Origin: Gammaproteobacteria bacterium
GTDB lineage: Bacteria; Pseudomonadota; Gammaproteobacteria; Arenicellales; DRJH01
Assembly: GCA_011052285.1 (NCBI GenBank)
Contig: DRJH01000302.1
Location: 1 to 12,782, forward strand
DNA length: 12,782 bases
Direction of reading: 5' to 3'
Shown here: positions 1 to 6,632 of the stretch, piece after piece
Layout: every line of letters starts with the position of its first letter
Position numbering within the stretch: the stretch's first letter is position 1
Position numbers and translations under genes: made by a program
The notes under the pieces: model-generated
What the model saw: only the letters and a program-made list of their open reading frames with translations
What the model was told of the DNA's origin: nothing
Databases searched by the model: none

Positions 1-22
1 TGTCGATGTCAGAAGTTTTTGA
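1..22 (+). CDS. leuC: 3' end of leuC (3-isopropylmalate dehydratase large subunit), partial
   Basis: Only the last six codons are visible. The frame beginning at base 2 reads VDVRSF and then TGA at 20-22. A GHF-VDVR-type ending is usual for bacterial LeuC, and leuD starts 10 bases later with its Shine-Dalgarno GAGGAG overlapping the TGA. That is the expected leuCD arrangement, in which the two products form the isopropylmalate isomerase heterodimer. The call rests on so few residues that it depends mostly on the neighbour. Confidence 0.65.
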
Positions 23-31
23 GGAGCGGTT

Positions 32-688
32 ATGCAAGCCTTAACGATACTGGAAGGATTGGTGGTGCCGATTCATCGAGCCAACATAGACACCGATGCC
101 ATCATACCCAAGCAATATCTCAAATCGATCGAGCGAACCGGGTTCGGGGTTAATTTGTTTGATGACTGGCGTTATCTGGACCCCGGTGAACCCGGGCAGG
201 ATCATAGTAAACGTCGAATCAATACAGATTTTGTACTGAATCAGGCTCGATATCAGGGTGCAAGTATCTTGTTGACGGGGAAAAATTTTGGTTGCGGTTC
301 ATCACGTGAACATGCACCCTGGGCTTTACAGGGTTACGGAATTCGCGTAATTCTGGCCCCGAGTTATGCAGATATTTTCTACAACAACTGTATCAAAAAC
401 GGAATTTTGCCGGTGACATTGGCAGAGGAAGTGATTGAAAAACTGTTTGATGCGGTAGAAGGTACGCCGGGTTATTCACTTAAAGTTGATTTGCCAGCCA
501 AAATGCTGACACTACCAGGTGACAGTCAACTGGCAGATAACCGTCAGCTGACCTTTGCAATTGATGACTTTCGCAAGGAGCAACTCGTCAAGGGTCTGGA
601 TGATATCGGGCTGACCCTGCAATACCGGGACAGCATTCATGACTATGAGCGGCGTCGTTCACTGCAAGCTCCGTGGCTTTTTCAATAA
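32..688 (+). CDS. leuD: 3-isopropylmalate dehydratase small subunit LeuD
   Basis: Small subunit of isopropylmalate isomerase, which converts 2-isopropylmalate to 3-isopropylmalate in leucine biosynthesis; it works as a cytosolic heterodimer with LeuC, which carries the Fe-S cluster. The 218-aa product has the family landmarks: N-terminal NIDTDAIIPKQYL (about 19-30), the swivel-domain signature FGCGSSREHAPWAL (86-99) and the SYADIFYNNCIKNGILP stretch (about 111-127). Length is slightly above the roughly 200 aa of enterobacterial LeuD. The ATG at 32 follows GAGGAG (21-26) at 5 nt and gives the normal N-terminus. It lies 9 nt behind leuC and 66 nt ahead of leuB, so the three are probably one operon. 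Nothing in it looks broken. Confidence 0.97.
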   Translation: MQALTILEGLVVPIHRANIDTDAIIPKQYLKSIERTGFGVNLFDDWRYLDPGEPGQDHSKRRINTDFVLNQARYQGASILLTGKNFGCGSSREHAPWALQGYGIRVILAPSYADIFYNNCIKNGILPVTLAEEVIEKLFDAVEGTPGYSLKVDLPAKMLTLPGDSQLADNRQLTFAIDDFRKEQLVKGLDDIGLTLQYRDSIHDYERRRSLQAPWLFQ

Positions 689-697
689 AGCCGTGAT

Positions 698-714
698 CTT
701 AAGAGCCTCTTAAG
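698..714 (+). other. Small stem-loops between leuD and leuB
   Basis: The leuD-leuB gap holds two short dyads: GGCTTT (675-680) with AAAGCC (687-692), which spans the leuD stop, and CTTAAGA (698-704) with TCTTAAG (708-714) around a 3-nt loop. Neither is followed by a T tract, so they do not look like intrinsic terminators. They may only shape the mRNA between the two genes. Confidence 0.3.
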
Positions 715-754
715 GCCACCGCGCATTTAATTTCCTCTGCATCAGGAATAAGTT

Positions 755-1831
755 ATGAAACAACAAGTCTTGGTATTGCCAGGCGACGGCATAGGTCCCG
801 AAGTAACCCGTTGTGCTCTGCAGGTGTTGAACAAAGTGATTGCCGGTAGCGAACTGGATCTTACGATGGTCGAAGGGGCCATCGGTGGCAGTGGTTATGA
901 TCAATACGGTGACCCTTTTCCCGAGCCTACGCGTGCTCTGTTACCGACCACCAGGGCCGTATTGTTTGGCGCTGTGGGTGGACCACAGTGGGATACCCTG
1001 GAGCGGCGATTTCGGCCTGAGCAGGGCTTGTTGGGAATCCGTGCGGCCATGGGCGTATTTGCCAATTTGCGCCCGGCCATTCTTTATCCGCAATTGGCCG
1101 CAGCCTCAGCACTCAAACCGGAAATTGTGTCAGGGCTAGATATCCTGATACTGCGGGAGTTAATCGGTGGCATTTACTTTGGATCACCTCGCGGTATCGA
1201 AACACTGGCCAGCGGAGAGCGGCGTGGAGTCAACACCTTGGTCTATACCGAATCAGAGATCAAGCGTATCGCCCATATGGGGTTCAGGATCGCACAACAG
1301 CGCAAAGGCAGGCTCTGTTCTGTTGATAAAGCCAATGTTCTCGAGTGCAGTGAGTTGTGGCGGGATGTTGTTACGCAAATCGGCAAGGAATACCCGACCG
1401 TCGAGCTAAGTCACCTGTATGTGGATAATGCGGCCATGCAGTTGATTCGGGACCCTAAGCAGTTTGATGTCATGCTAACCTCGAACCTGTTCGGAGATAT
1501 TTTATCCGATGCGGCCTCCATGCTCACCGGGTCTATCGGCATGTTGCCTTCGGCTTCCCTGAATCAGGATAACGTCGGTATGTATGAACCCATTCATGGT
1601 TCGGCACCGGATATTGCCGGCCAGAATAAGGCCAATCCACTGGCCATGATTCTGTCAGTGGCCATGATGTTGCGACACAGTTTCGAGCGAAATGATCTGG
1701 CGTTACAGATCGAGAATGCCATCGGTACGGTGCTTGATGAGGGGCTACGTACGCCCGACATCGCACCTGCAGGTACGAAAGCTGTCGGCACCGTGGCGAT
1801 GGGACAGGCGGTGTTAGATGCACTGATTTAG
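755..1831 (+). CDS. leuB: 3-isopropylmalate dehydrogenase LeuB
   Basis: NAD-dependent oxidative decarboxylation of 3-isopropylmalate to 2-oxoisocaproate, the third leucine-specific step; a cytosolic homodimer of the isocitrate/isopropylmalate dehydrogenase family. The 358 aa are the normal length. Visible: LPGDGIGPEV (8-17), the substrate arginines R96, R106 and R134, catalytic Y141 and K192, metal-binding D224, D248 and D252, and the NAD-binding stretch EPIHGSAPDIAGQNKANP (278-295). Spacing of these residues matches the characterised enzymes. The usual RELTGGIYFG motif reads RELIGGIYFG here, a mild substitution. The ATG is preceded by AGGAA (744-748). No asd gene follows, unlike in many gammaproteobacteria; a mobile repeat begins 49 bp downstream. 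No clear terminator is visible. Confidence 0.97.
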   Translation: MKQQVLVLPGDGIGPEVTRCALQVLNKVIAGSELDLTMVEGAIGGSGYDQYGDPFPEPTRALLPTTRAVLFGAVGGPQWDTLERRFRPEQGLLGIRAAMGVFANLRPAILYPQLAAASALKPEIVSGLDILILRELIGGIYFGSPRGIETLASGERRGVNTLVYTESEIKRIAHMGFRIAQQRKGRLCSVDKANVLECSELWRDVVTQIGKEYPTVELSHLYVDNAAMQLIRDPKQFDVMLTSNLFGDILSDAASMLTGSIGMLPSASLNQDNVGMYEPIHGSAPDIAGQNKANPLAMILSVAMMLRHSFERNDLALQIENAIGTVLDEGLRTPDIAPAGTKAVGTVAMGQAVLDALI

Positions 1832-1880
1832 GTGGTTACTGAGCTATTTTACGGCAAGACATACGTTGCAATAATGATTG

Positions 1881-2001
1881 GTAACGATTTAGCGCATTCA
1901 TCTTTTGTCCCATTACAGCGTGTGTTCGTACTCGAATGCTCACATTCTCCGTGCGAAAATGCCTCGTACCGAACCAAAATCTAAATATGCTGAATCGTTA
2001 C
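1881..2001 (+). mobile_element. MITE copy 1, 121 bp, flanked by an exact 8-bp duplication
   Basis: The element begins GTAACGATTTAGCG and ends GCTGAATCGTTAC, so its ends are imperfect terminal inverted repeats of about 25 bp, with weaker symmetry reaching further in. It is flanked by the identical octamers AATGATTG (1873-1880 and 2002-2009), the mark of a transposition event. It matches copy 2 over its full 121 bp with about nine substitutions and no gaps. It is too short to code for a transposase. GTAA-type ends and 8-bp duplications are the pattern known for IS66-family elements, so an IS66-like transposase elsewhere in the genome is the likely mobiliser (inference). Confidence 0.88.
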
Positions 2002-2040
2002 AATGATTGTAACTATATGTAAATAATTCGTTATCTTCGA

Positions 2041-2069
2041 TTGACAGGGTAAAACGACTTCAGTATCGT
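2041..2069 (+). promoter_or_regulatory. Candidate sigma-70 promoter for the HhH gene
   Basis: TTGACA (2041-2046) is a perfect -35 box. After exactly 17 nt comes TATCGT (2064-2069), matching the -10 consensus at four of six positions including the key T-A and final T. It lies about 50 bp ahead of the ATG at 2119 and just downstream of MITE copy 1, which suggests that the small gene is transcribed separately from leuB. Confidence 0.45.
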
Positions 2070-2118
2070 TACTTCTGCGCAGGATGCGCATGACGATTCA
2101 TAGACAAGGAGAAACATT

Positions 2119-2403
2119 ATGTTAAAGTCGACCATTATTACCGCCCTTTGTAGTGCAGTATTATTCTCACAGGCCGCTTGGCCCGTAAATATTAATACTG
2201 CAGATGCCTCGGCATTGGCGGCTGAGATCAGCGGAGTCGGGGAAAAGCTCGCTACCTCGATTGTTCTATACCGCAAACAACACGGTCCCTTCAAATCCAT
2301 TGATGATTTGACTTCAGTCAAAGGGATCGGGAGCAAATTGCTCGAGAAAAATCGTGACAAACTGCAATTGAACAGCAAGGCGACAGTAAAAGCCAAGTCC
2401 TGA
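2119..2403 (+). CDS. ComEA-like secreted helix-hairpin-helix DNA-binding protein
   Basis: A 94-aa protein with a signal peptide (basic MLKS, hydrophobic core to about residue 20, likely cut near FSQAA) followed by one HhH domain: VNINTADASALA at about 23-34, ISGVGEKLATSIVLYR for the first hairpin (about 37-52) and LTSVKGIGSKLLEK for the second (about 64-77). This is the family architecture of periplasmic ComEA, which binds incoming double-stranded DNA during natural transformation. Single-domain versions of this size are common in gammaproteobacteria, and many are annotated only as helix-hairpin-helix proteins. The ATG at 2119 follows AAGGAG (2106-2111) at 7 nt. No other competence gene is in the window, so a role in transformation is inferred from family only. 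Confidence 0.85.
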   Translation: MLKSTIITALCSAVLFSQAAWPVNINTADASALAAEISGVGEKLATSIVLYRKQHGPFKSIDDLTSVKGIGSKLLEKNRDKLQLNSKATVKAKS

Positions 2404-2435
2404 AGGAGTTCACTTGTCAGGCAACTTCGATCAAA

Positions 2436-2486
2436 CAGTTCTGCCAGGCACGGTACGAGAATACTTGACCGTGCCCGGTAGAACTG
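2436..2486 (+). other. Long stem-loop downstream of the HhH gene
   Basis: CAGTTCT-GCC-AGGCACGGT (2436-2454) pairs with ACCGTGCC-CGG-TAGAACTG (2468-2486): 17 of 19 positions complementary, 13-nt loop. It lies 32 bp after the HhH stop and would form a strong RNA hairpin, but no T tract follows on either strand, so it is not a textbook intrinsic terminator. A second small dyad, TCTACC (2531-2536) with GGTAGA (2557-2562), surrounds the palindrome ATGGCCAT. The rest of 2404-2677 shows no convincing gene. Confidence 0.6.
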
Positions 2487-2677
2487 CACGCCTTCCCAAA
2501 ATTAATCAAACGAGCCTTGTGGATTTTCAATCTACCACGATGGCCATCATAAATCTGGTAGACAGCAAGGCTAGTCAGCACACCTCCCTGAGAACTCACC
2601 GGGCTTGTCCAACAAACGGTTCAGATCGTGGCTCGTTCCTCGCACAATCTATCCTATTCGTTATGCTTTTGACATTT

Positions 2678-3121
2678 TCACTCAATTTCTTGCGCGAGAT
2701 ACTTGCCTCTATGGAATTGATCGATGACGTTTTGCTTTATTTTTGCAGAGGATGTTTTTGGGTTATAACTGACCTGAATAATTTTACTACCCTTGGTGTG
2801 CAAATAAGACTCCACATCAGTATTATGCAGTTTATCCCCCCAGTCTTCGCCAATAACAAAAATATCAGGCTTCAATTCTTTACAAGCGGATACATATTCA
2901 AGTTCGTGGTAAGGCCGCACAATATCAACACATCGTAAGGCTTTTAGCATTTCCATTCGCTCTTCGAGTGGAATAACAGGTACATTAGGCTTATAAGAAT
3001 TCACTACCTGATCAGAGGCCACACCAACCGCGACTACATCACCTAATGTTCTACAGTATTCTAATAAAGCAAGGTGTCCTACATGTAACAAATCAAATGT
3101 ACCTACCGTATATACAACCAT
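2678..3121 (-). CDS. TagD-like cytidylyltransferase (glycerol-3-phosphate cytidylyltransferase family)
   Basis: Nucleotidyltransferase of 147 aa that would activate a phospho-alcohol with CTP to give a CDP-alcohol and pyrophosphate. Motifs in order: YTVGTFDLLHVGH with the catalytic HxGH (13-16), EERMEMLKAL (53-62), the GEDWGDK segment (91-97, compare GDDW in TagD) and TSSAKIK (123-129) in place of the usual ISTT/ISSTxI stretch. Length fits TagD rather than longer eukaryotic-type enzymes. The ATG at 3121 gives the normal N-terminus; the nearest AGGAG lies 13 nt upstream, a long spacing. It is downstream of the CDP-alcohol phosphatidyltransferase on the same strand, so the two could run consecutive steps, but MITE copy 2 lies between them. 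Substrate (glycerol-3-phosphate, phosphoethanolamine or another) cannot be read from the sequence. Base composition is AT-rich compared with leu and the oxidoreductase genes. Confidence 0.85.
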   Translation of the reverse strand: MVVYTVGTFDLLHVGHLALLEYCRTLGDVVAVGVASDQVVNSYKPNVPVIPLEERMEMLKALRCVDIVRPYHELEYVSACKELKPDIFVIGEDWGDKLHNTDVESYLHTKGSKIIQVSYNPKTSSAKIKQNVIDQFHRGKYLAQEIE

Positions 3122-3156
3122 TGTGCTAATTTCACTCCTATTATTTAAAAATCATA

Positions 3157-3277
3157 GTAACTATTCAGCGTATTCATCTTTTATCCCATTACGGCGTGTG
3201 TTCGTACTCGAATGCTCACATTCTCCGTGCGAAAATGCCTTGTACTGAACCAAAATCTAAACACGCTGAATCGTTAC
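3157..3277 (+). mobile_element. MITE copy 2, 121 bp, flanked by an exact 8-bp duplication
   Basis: Same family and orientation as the element at 1881-2001. Ends are GTAACTATTCAGCG and CGCTGAATCGTTAC; the flanking octamers AAATCATA (3149-3156 and 3278-3285) are identical. The central 40-odd bases, including TTCGTACTCGAATGCTCAC, match the other copy exactly. The centre can also form the small hairpin GAATG-CTCA-CATTC. It is inserted between the stop of the CDP-alcohol phosphatidyltransferase and the start of the cytidylyltransferase, 35 bp ahead of the latter, and so would be part of a shared transcript. Confidence 0.9.
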
Positions 3278-3305
3278 AAATCATAAATCTTTATATCGCG
3301 GTTAT

Positions 3306-3959
3306 TTATAAAAGTTTCCAACCGTAGATACCAGTTATCGAAAGAGTGTAGGCAGCAAGAGTGTAGACATTAATTCGATTCCCGGAAAATTTCGGTGTTT
3401 TTATTTGAGATACATTTAAAGTGGCAAGCCCTAAAGCAGTAATATAAAAAATGGCGGAAAATACACCATGGCTTAAAATACTTTCAAATATAAAAACAAA
3501 AACGAGAATAATATTATTATTATCGAGGGCTAGTCCTGTGTATTTCGACTCACCAGAAAGACCAAAGATACTAAAATAGCTTAATCTGATTGCACTTGCC
3601 GCTAGTATGAAAAAAGCACCGATTAAAAATACAGGCTCGAACTGTCCATAACTCATCAGAAGAATGGCAGGAGTAACACCATAGCTAACGATGTCTATTA
3701 ATATATCAAGCTGCCCTCCAAATGCACGGTCATTCCCAGTCCTTCCTTTCATTTTTCGTGCAATTAATCCATCAGCCCAATCAAAAGAAACCGCCCAAAT
3801 CATCCCAATCATAGCCGCGTAGTAAACACCCAGAATACTGAAATAAATAGCTAATATTGTGCAGGCTAACCCGGCAAGTGAACATAGGTTAGGAAGATCT
3901 TTTACAAAGGAAATAATAGTAGGCTGTGATCCTTGAGATTCAACATTATTTATAGTCAT
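3306..3959 (-). CDS. CDP-alcohol phosphatidyltransferase (PssA-like membrane enzyme)
   Basis: Integral membrane enzyme that transfers a phospho-alcohol from a CDP-linked donor with release of CMP. The complete family signature is present: D60-x2-D63-G64-x2-A67-R68-x12-G81-x3-D85-x3-D89 (numbered from the ATG at 3959), which binds the divalent metals and the CDP group. Hydrophobic stretches before it (about 24-58) and after it (about 92-125, 148-185 and 200-216) fit the usual six-helix fold. The SYGVTPAILL segment after the motif and the KTPKFSG stretch near the end resemble phosphatidylserine synthases, but substrate is not proven. An upstream TTG at 3980 would add seven residues; I prefer the ATG at 3959 because AGGA (3965-3968) is 5 nt ahead. 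AT-rich, like its downstream partner, which suggests transfer from another source. Confidence 0.88.
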   Translation of the reverse strand: MTINNVESQGSQPTIISFVKDLPNLCSLAGLACTILAIYFSILGVYYAAMIGMIWAVSFDWADGLIARKMKGRTGNDRAFGGQLDILIDIVSYGVTPAILLMSYGQFEPVFLIGAFFILAASAIRLSYFSIFGLSGESKYTGLALDNNNIILVFVFIFESILSHGVFSAIFYITALGLATLNVSQIKTPKFSGNRINVYTLAAYTLSITGIYGWKLL

Positions 3960-4518
3960 AGGGTTCCTAAAAAATGACAATTATAATTCATATCAAAATA
4001 ATATGATGGTAGGATTTTTGTAGAGCATAACGCCAAAATTAACGCGATTGCGGGCGGGCCGAAACCACTTTCAAAGTAAAAGTGACACCACAGGCGCAAC
4101 CAACCTCAAAAAAAAGCCTAGGTAGCAATTCGCGTTGAATTTTATTAATGGAAGGCTTAGGGTGTTCCCAATGTGAAACTAGTCTTTTCTGAAAAAATAA
4201 TACTCACCTCAAACCGCGTCTATCTAGTACCTGCTGGATAACTTGTAAGGGACTTCGCGCAGACTGATCGAATGACCTGCTCCTATCCTTAACGAATTCA
4301 TTTTACCACAACAGCATAAATATTCGTCTCTTATTCTCAGCAAACACTATCACGAATATAGTATCCTTATGGTGTGTCGATTTTGTGTCATTTTGTTGGT
4401 GTTTAGTAGAATAAACAGACATATTCAAGATTAACCAATCATTGGTTTATACGGTAACTTGCTGTATTTAAAGAATTCTTGAAGATGGCTATTCAGATTG
4501 AAAAGAACCGCTGCTTTG

Positions 4519-4655
4519 ACAGGCTGTTGAAAACGCTCATGTGGTAGCACGATGCGGCATTAATAATTCGCTCAACACTTATGTACGCACCTGTACACTG
4601 CGTTTTTTCGCGGATTATTACCTCGCACTCACCTGAGGCTTTTTCAACAACCTGT
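4519..4655. repeat. 137-bp foldback (palindromic, MITE-like) repeat
   Basis: The ends are inverted copies: ACAGGCTGTTGAAAA (4519-4533) and TTTTCAACAACCTGT (4641-4655), 14 of 15 matching. Inside, TAATAATTCGC pairs with GCGGATTATTA, and GTAC near the middle meets GTAC, so the whole unit folds as one large imperfect hairpin. No clear target duplication flanks it, and there is no second copy in the window. A CAGGCTGTTGAAAA-type end is what a small non-autonomous element would show, but the family is not identified. Confidence 0.6.
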
Positions 4656-4905
4656 TAGAGTATCCGATCCGCTGATTGTAATACCGTGAACGAAGATGGA
4701 TGACTGTTAGAGAACAGCCAAAACACTGGATTGAATGAGGTTGACATCTTCCGCAGCAATCCTCCCCACTTATACCCATTTCTATGCTTAGTCACTTCCG
4801 ATGTAGTACACTTATCATGAGTGTGGATAGTGATAACATGTAACTCTGTAAGGCGAATTCCGGACCGGGAGTTGACTCGAACAGGAACCGTAGCGAGGGA
4901 AAGCA

Positions 4906-4939
4906 GATTTGAGGCGGATTTTTCTGCCTGATTTGAGGC
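4906..4939 (+). repeat. Direct repeat GATTTGAGGC x2 upstream of the diguanylate cyclase
   Basis: GATTTGAGGC occurs at 4906-4915 and again at 4930-4939, 24 bp start to start, on the leader side of the diguanylate cyclase gene (ATG 5059). The spacing is a little over two helical turns. It could be a pair of regulator half-sites or chance. Confidence 0.35.
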
Positions 4940-5058
4940 AAATACTGGTTGTATTTAACGAGAATCAAGGGGCAATCTGGCCAAAGGCCGCTTATCCGCA
5001 GTAGGCTATCTGTTCTCGGACAGACTCCTGAATCTGTGCTTGACAATGGAAGGTAAAG

Positions 5059-6444
5059 ATGGGTATAGCAACAGATAATGATACCAAGGCAGTCGTTGCA
5101 CCGAAGACAGATTTGGGTAAAACATCGATTGATTGTCAGGCCATCCTGCAGCTGATCCTTGATTACATGCCAAGTGGGATGTCGTTGTTCGATCAAGATT
5201 TGCAAATGATTGCCTGTAACGAGAAATTCAAAGAGTTGCTGGGTTTCCCGGATGACTTGTTTGCCAAGGGATTGCCTTCGATGGAGTCACTGCTTCGATT
5301 TAATGCCCTGCGTGGGGAGTATGGACCCGGTGATCCGGATGAAATTACTGCAGCTGCGCTACAACGGGCACGAAAAATGCAGCCTCACGTCTTTGAACGC
5401 ACTCGCCCAGATGGGTCGGTACTGGAGATTCGTGGAACTCCGTTGCCAGAAGGTGGATTTGTCACCATCTATACCGATATCAGTGTTCGTAAACAGGTGG
5501 AGAAGGCATTGGAGGAAAGTGATGCTGAATTACGTCTGTTGGTCGACAACGTACCTGCCATGATCTTGTATGTCGACAAAAACCTGCATTGCACATTTGC
5601 GAACCAGCGTTATGCGGACTTTTTTGGCTTTGCACGTGCGGAATTGCTAGACAAACATTTGTGCGAACTCGTTGGTGATGAGGCCTATGCCGAAATAGAG
5701 GGCCTTTTTAGGCAAACGTTAGCGGGTCAAGCCACTGATTATCAGCGTGTGGTTCAACACAGGAGCGGTGAACAACGTTGGATTGAAGTCAAACTTGTAC
5801 CCCATGAGCCAGAGCAGGGCCAGGTGCCCGGTTGTTACGCAATGGCGACTGATATCACCGAGCGAAAGGCGTCGGCGGAACGTATTCAACATTTGGCAAA
5901 TCATGATAGTTTGACCGGATTGCCTAATCGACTGCTCTTCAACGAACGTCTGAGTCAGGAGATTGGTCTTGCCCGGCGTGATTCTCTCCGTTTTGCCTTG
6001 TTCTTTCTCGATCTTGATCACTTCAAAGCAGTGAATGATACCTTCGGGCACAACGTGGGTGATCTTGTTTTGAAAAATGCAGCCAAACGGATACGGTCCC
6101 AGTTGCGCTCATCCGATACCGTTGCTCGCATGGGTGGTGACGAATTCACCATTATTTTGCGCGATATTGGAAGCCCGGAAAATGTAGTGACTGCGGCAGA
6201 GAAAATTATTGCCGCACTCTCCAGTCCATTTCATATCGAGTGTGAGGAAGCAAAAGTCTGTATTGGTGCCAGCATCGGCATCGTACTCTATCCGGACAAT
6301 ACTGAGGAGCACGATACACTGCTCAAATTGGCGGATACCGCCATGTATGATGCCAAGACCCGGGGAAATTGTTATTTCATCTCCAATATCCATGGGTCAT
6401 CAGGAGCCTGTTCGAAAACAGAGAGCCTAGTCCTGAAAAGCTGA
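5059..6444 (+). CDS. Soluble PAS-PAS-GGDEF diguanylate cyclase
   Basis: Predicted to make cyclic di-GMP from two GTP. The 461 aa hold two N-terminal sensor domains, a PAS_7-type domain at about 25-142 (YMPSGMSLFDQDLQMIACNE) and a second PAS with PAC at about 150-270 (DNVPAMILYVDKN to ATDITERK), followed by a GGDEF domain from about 278 to 448. The GGDEF core is intact: DSLTGLPNR (283-291), metal-binding LDLDHFK (317-323), MGGDEF (358-363). An RxxD inhibitory site (RSSD, 350-353) sits five residues ahead of GGDEF, so product inhibition is expected. No signal peptide or membrane segment is visible, so it should sense a cytoplasmic cue such as redox state or a small ligand; the ligand is unknown. 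GGAAGG (5048-5053) is 5 nt ahead of the ATG. It is a single gene facing the oxidoreductase operon tail to tail. Confidence 0.95.
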   Translation: MGIATDNDTKAVVAPKTDLGKTSIDCQAILQLILDYMPSGMSLFDQDLQMIACNEKFKELLGFPDDLFAKGLPSMESLLRFNALRGEYGPGDPDEITAAALQRARKMQPHVFERTRPDGSVLEIRGTPLPEGGFVTIYTDISVRKQVEKALEESDAELRLLVDNVPAMILYVDKNLHCTFANQRYADFFGFARAELLDKHLCELVGDEAYAEIEGLFRQTLAGQATDYQRVVQHRSGEQRWIEVKLVPHEPEQGQVPGCYAMATDITERKASAERIQHLANHDSLTGLPNRLLFNERLSQEIGLARRDSLRFALFFLDLDHFKAVNDTFGHNVGDLVLKNAAKRIRSQLRSSDTVARMGGDEFTIILRDIGSPENVVTAAEKIIAALSSPFHIECEEAKVCIGASIGIVLYPDNTEEHDTLLKLADTAMYDAKTRGNCYFISNIHGSSGACSKTESLVLKS

Positions 6445-6607
6445 CTTTGGTCAGATTTCCTCCTACGTCGTTAAATATAACCAGTATTCGCCTCACCATG
6501 AAATGTTGCCTCAAAGTGTTCCTCTCGCTACGAGCACCATGGCTGGTACAAGCATCATAGATGGCACAAGCACCTGTTTTACAGGGGCAAAACCGGTCAC
6601 CCCCTGT
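6441..6607. other. Convergent intergenic region with short hairpins, possible bidirectional terminator
   Basis: Between the convergent cyclase and PorB genes are CTGAC-TTTG-GTCAG (6441-6454), which overlaps the cyclase stop and is followed by ATTT, and two overlapping stems: CCTGT-TTT-ACAGG (6573-6585) and ACAGGGG (6581-6587) with CCCCTGT (6601-6607). The last two share the ACAGG segment and so exclude each other. None has a proper T tract, so termination here is plausible from position rather than shown. Confidence 0.3.
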
Positions 6608-6632
6608 TCTTGGATAGGCTCCTGAGGTCGAC

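Larger units (their letters stand above)
3960..5058. other. Long intergenic region with small dyads and a foldback repeat, no supported gene
   Basis: About 1.1 kb between the divergent CDP-alcohol gene and the diguanylate cyclase. Seen: TCATAT/ATATGA (3988-3993, 4001-4006) just upstream of the phosphatidyltransferase; an open minus-strand frame without a start at 4039-4203; ATATTCGT/ACGAATAT (4320-4327, 4352-4359); the 15-bp hyphenated dyad AACCAAT-C-ATTGGTT (4433-4447), which looks operator-like; the foldback repeat 4519-4655; TTATCA/TGATAA (4812-4817, 4831-4836). No tRNA, rRNA or recognisable riboswitch fold was noticed. Promoters for both flanking genes should lie here, but none is clear enough to call. 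Confidence 0.5.

Noticed and set aside
2414..2938. A 174-codon plus-strand open frame
   Set aside because: It runs antisense through the well-supported cytidylyltransferase gene, crosses the stem-loop and has no recognisable domain.
5039..5044. TTGACA as a -35 box for the diguanylate cyclase
   Set aside because: It lies 15 bp before the start codon, so no -10 box and leader can fit.
4792..5205. A 137-codon minus-strand open frame upstream of and into the diguanylate cyclase
   Set aside because: It overlaps the cyclase start region on the opposite strand; low-complexity, no motif and no ribosome site.
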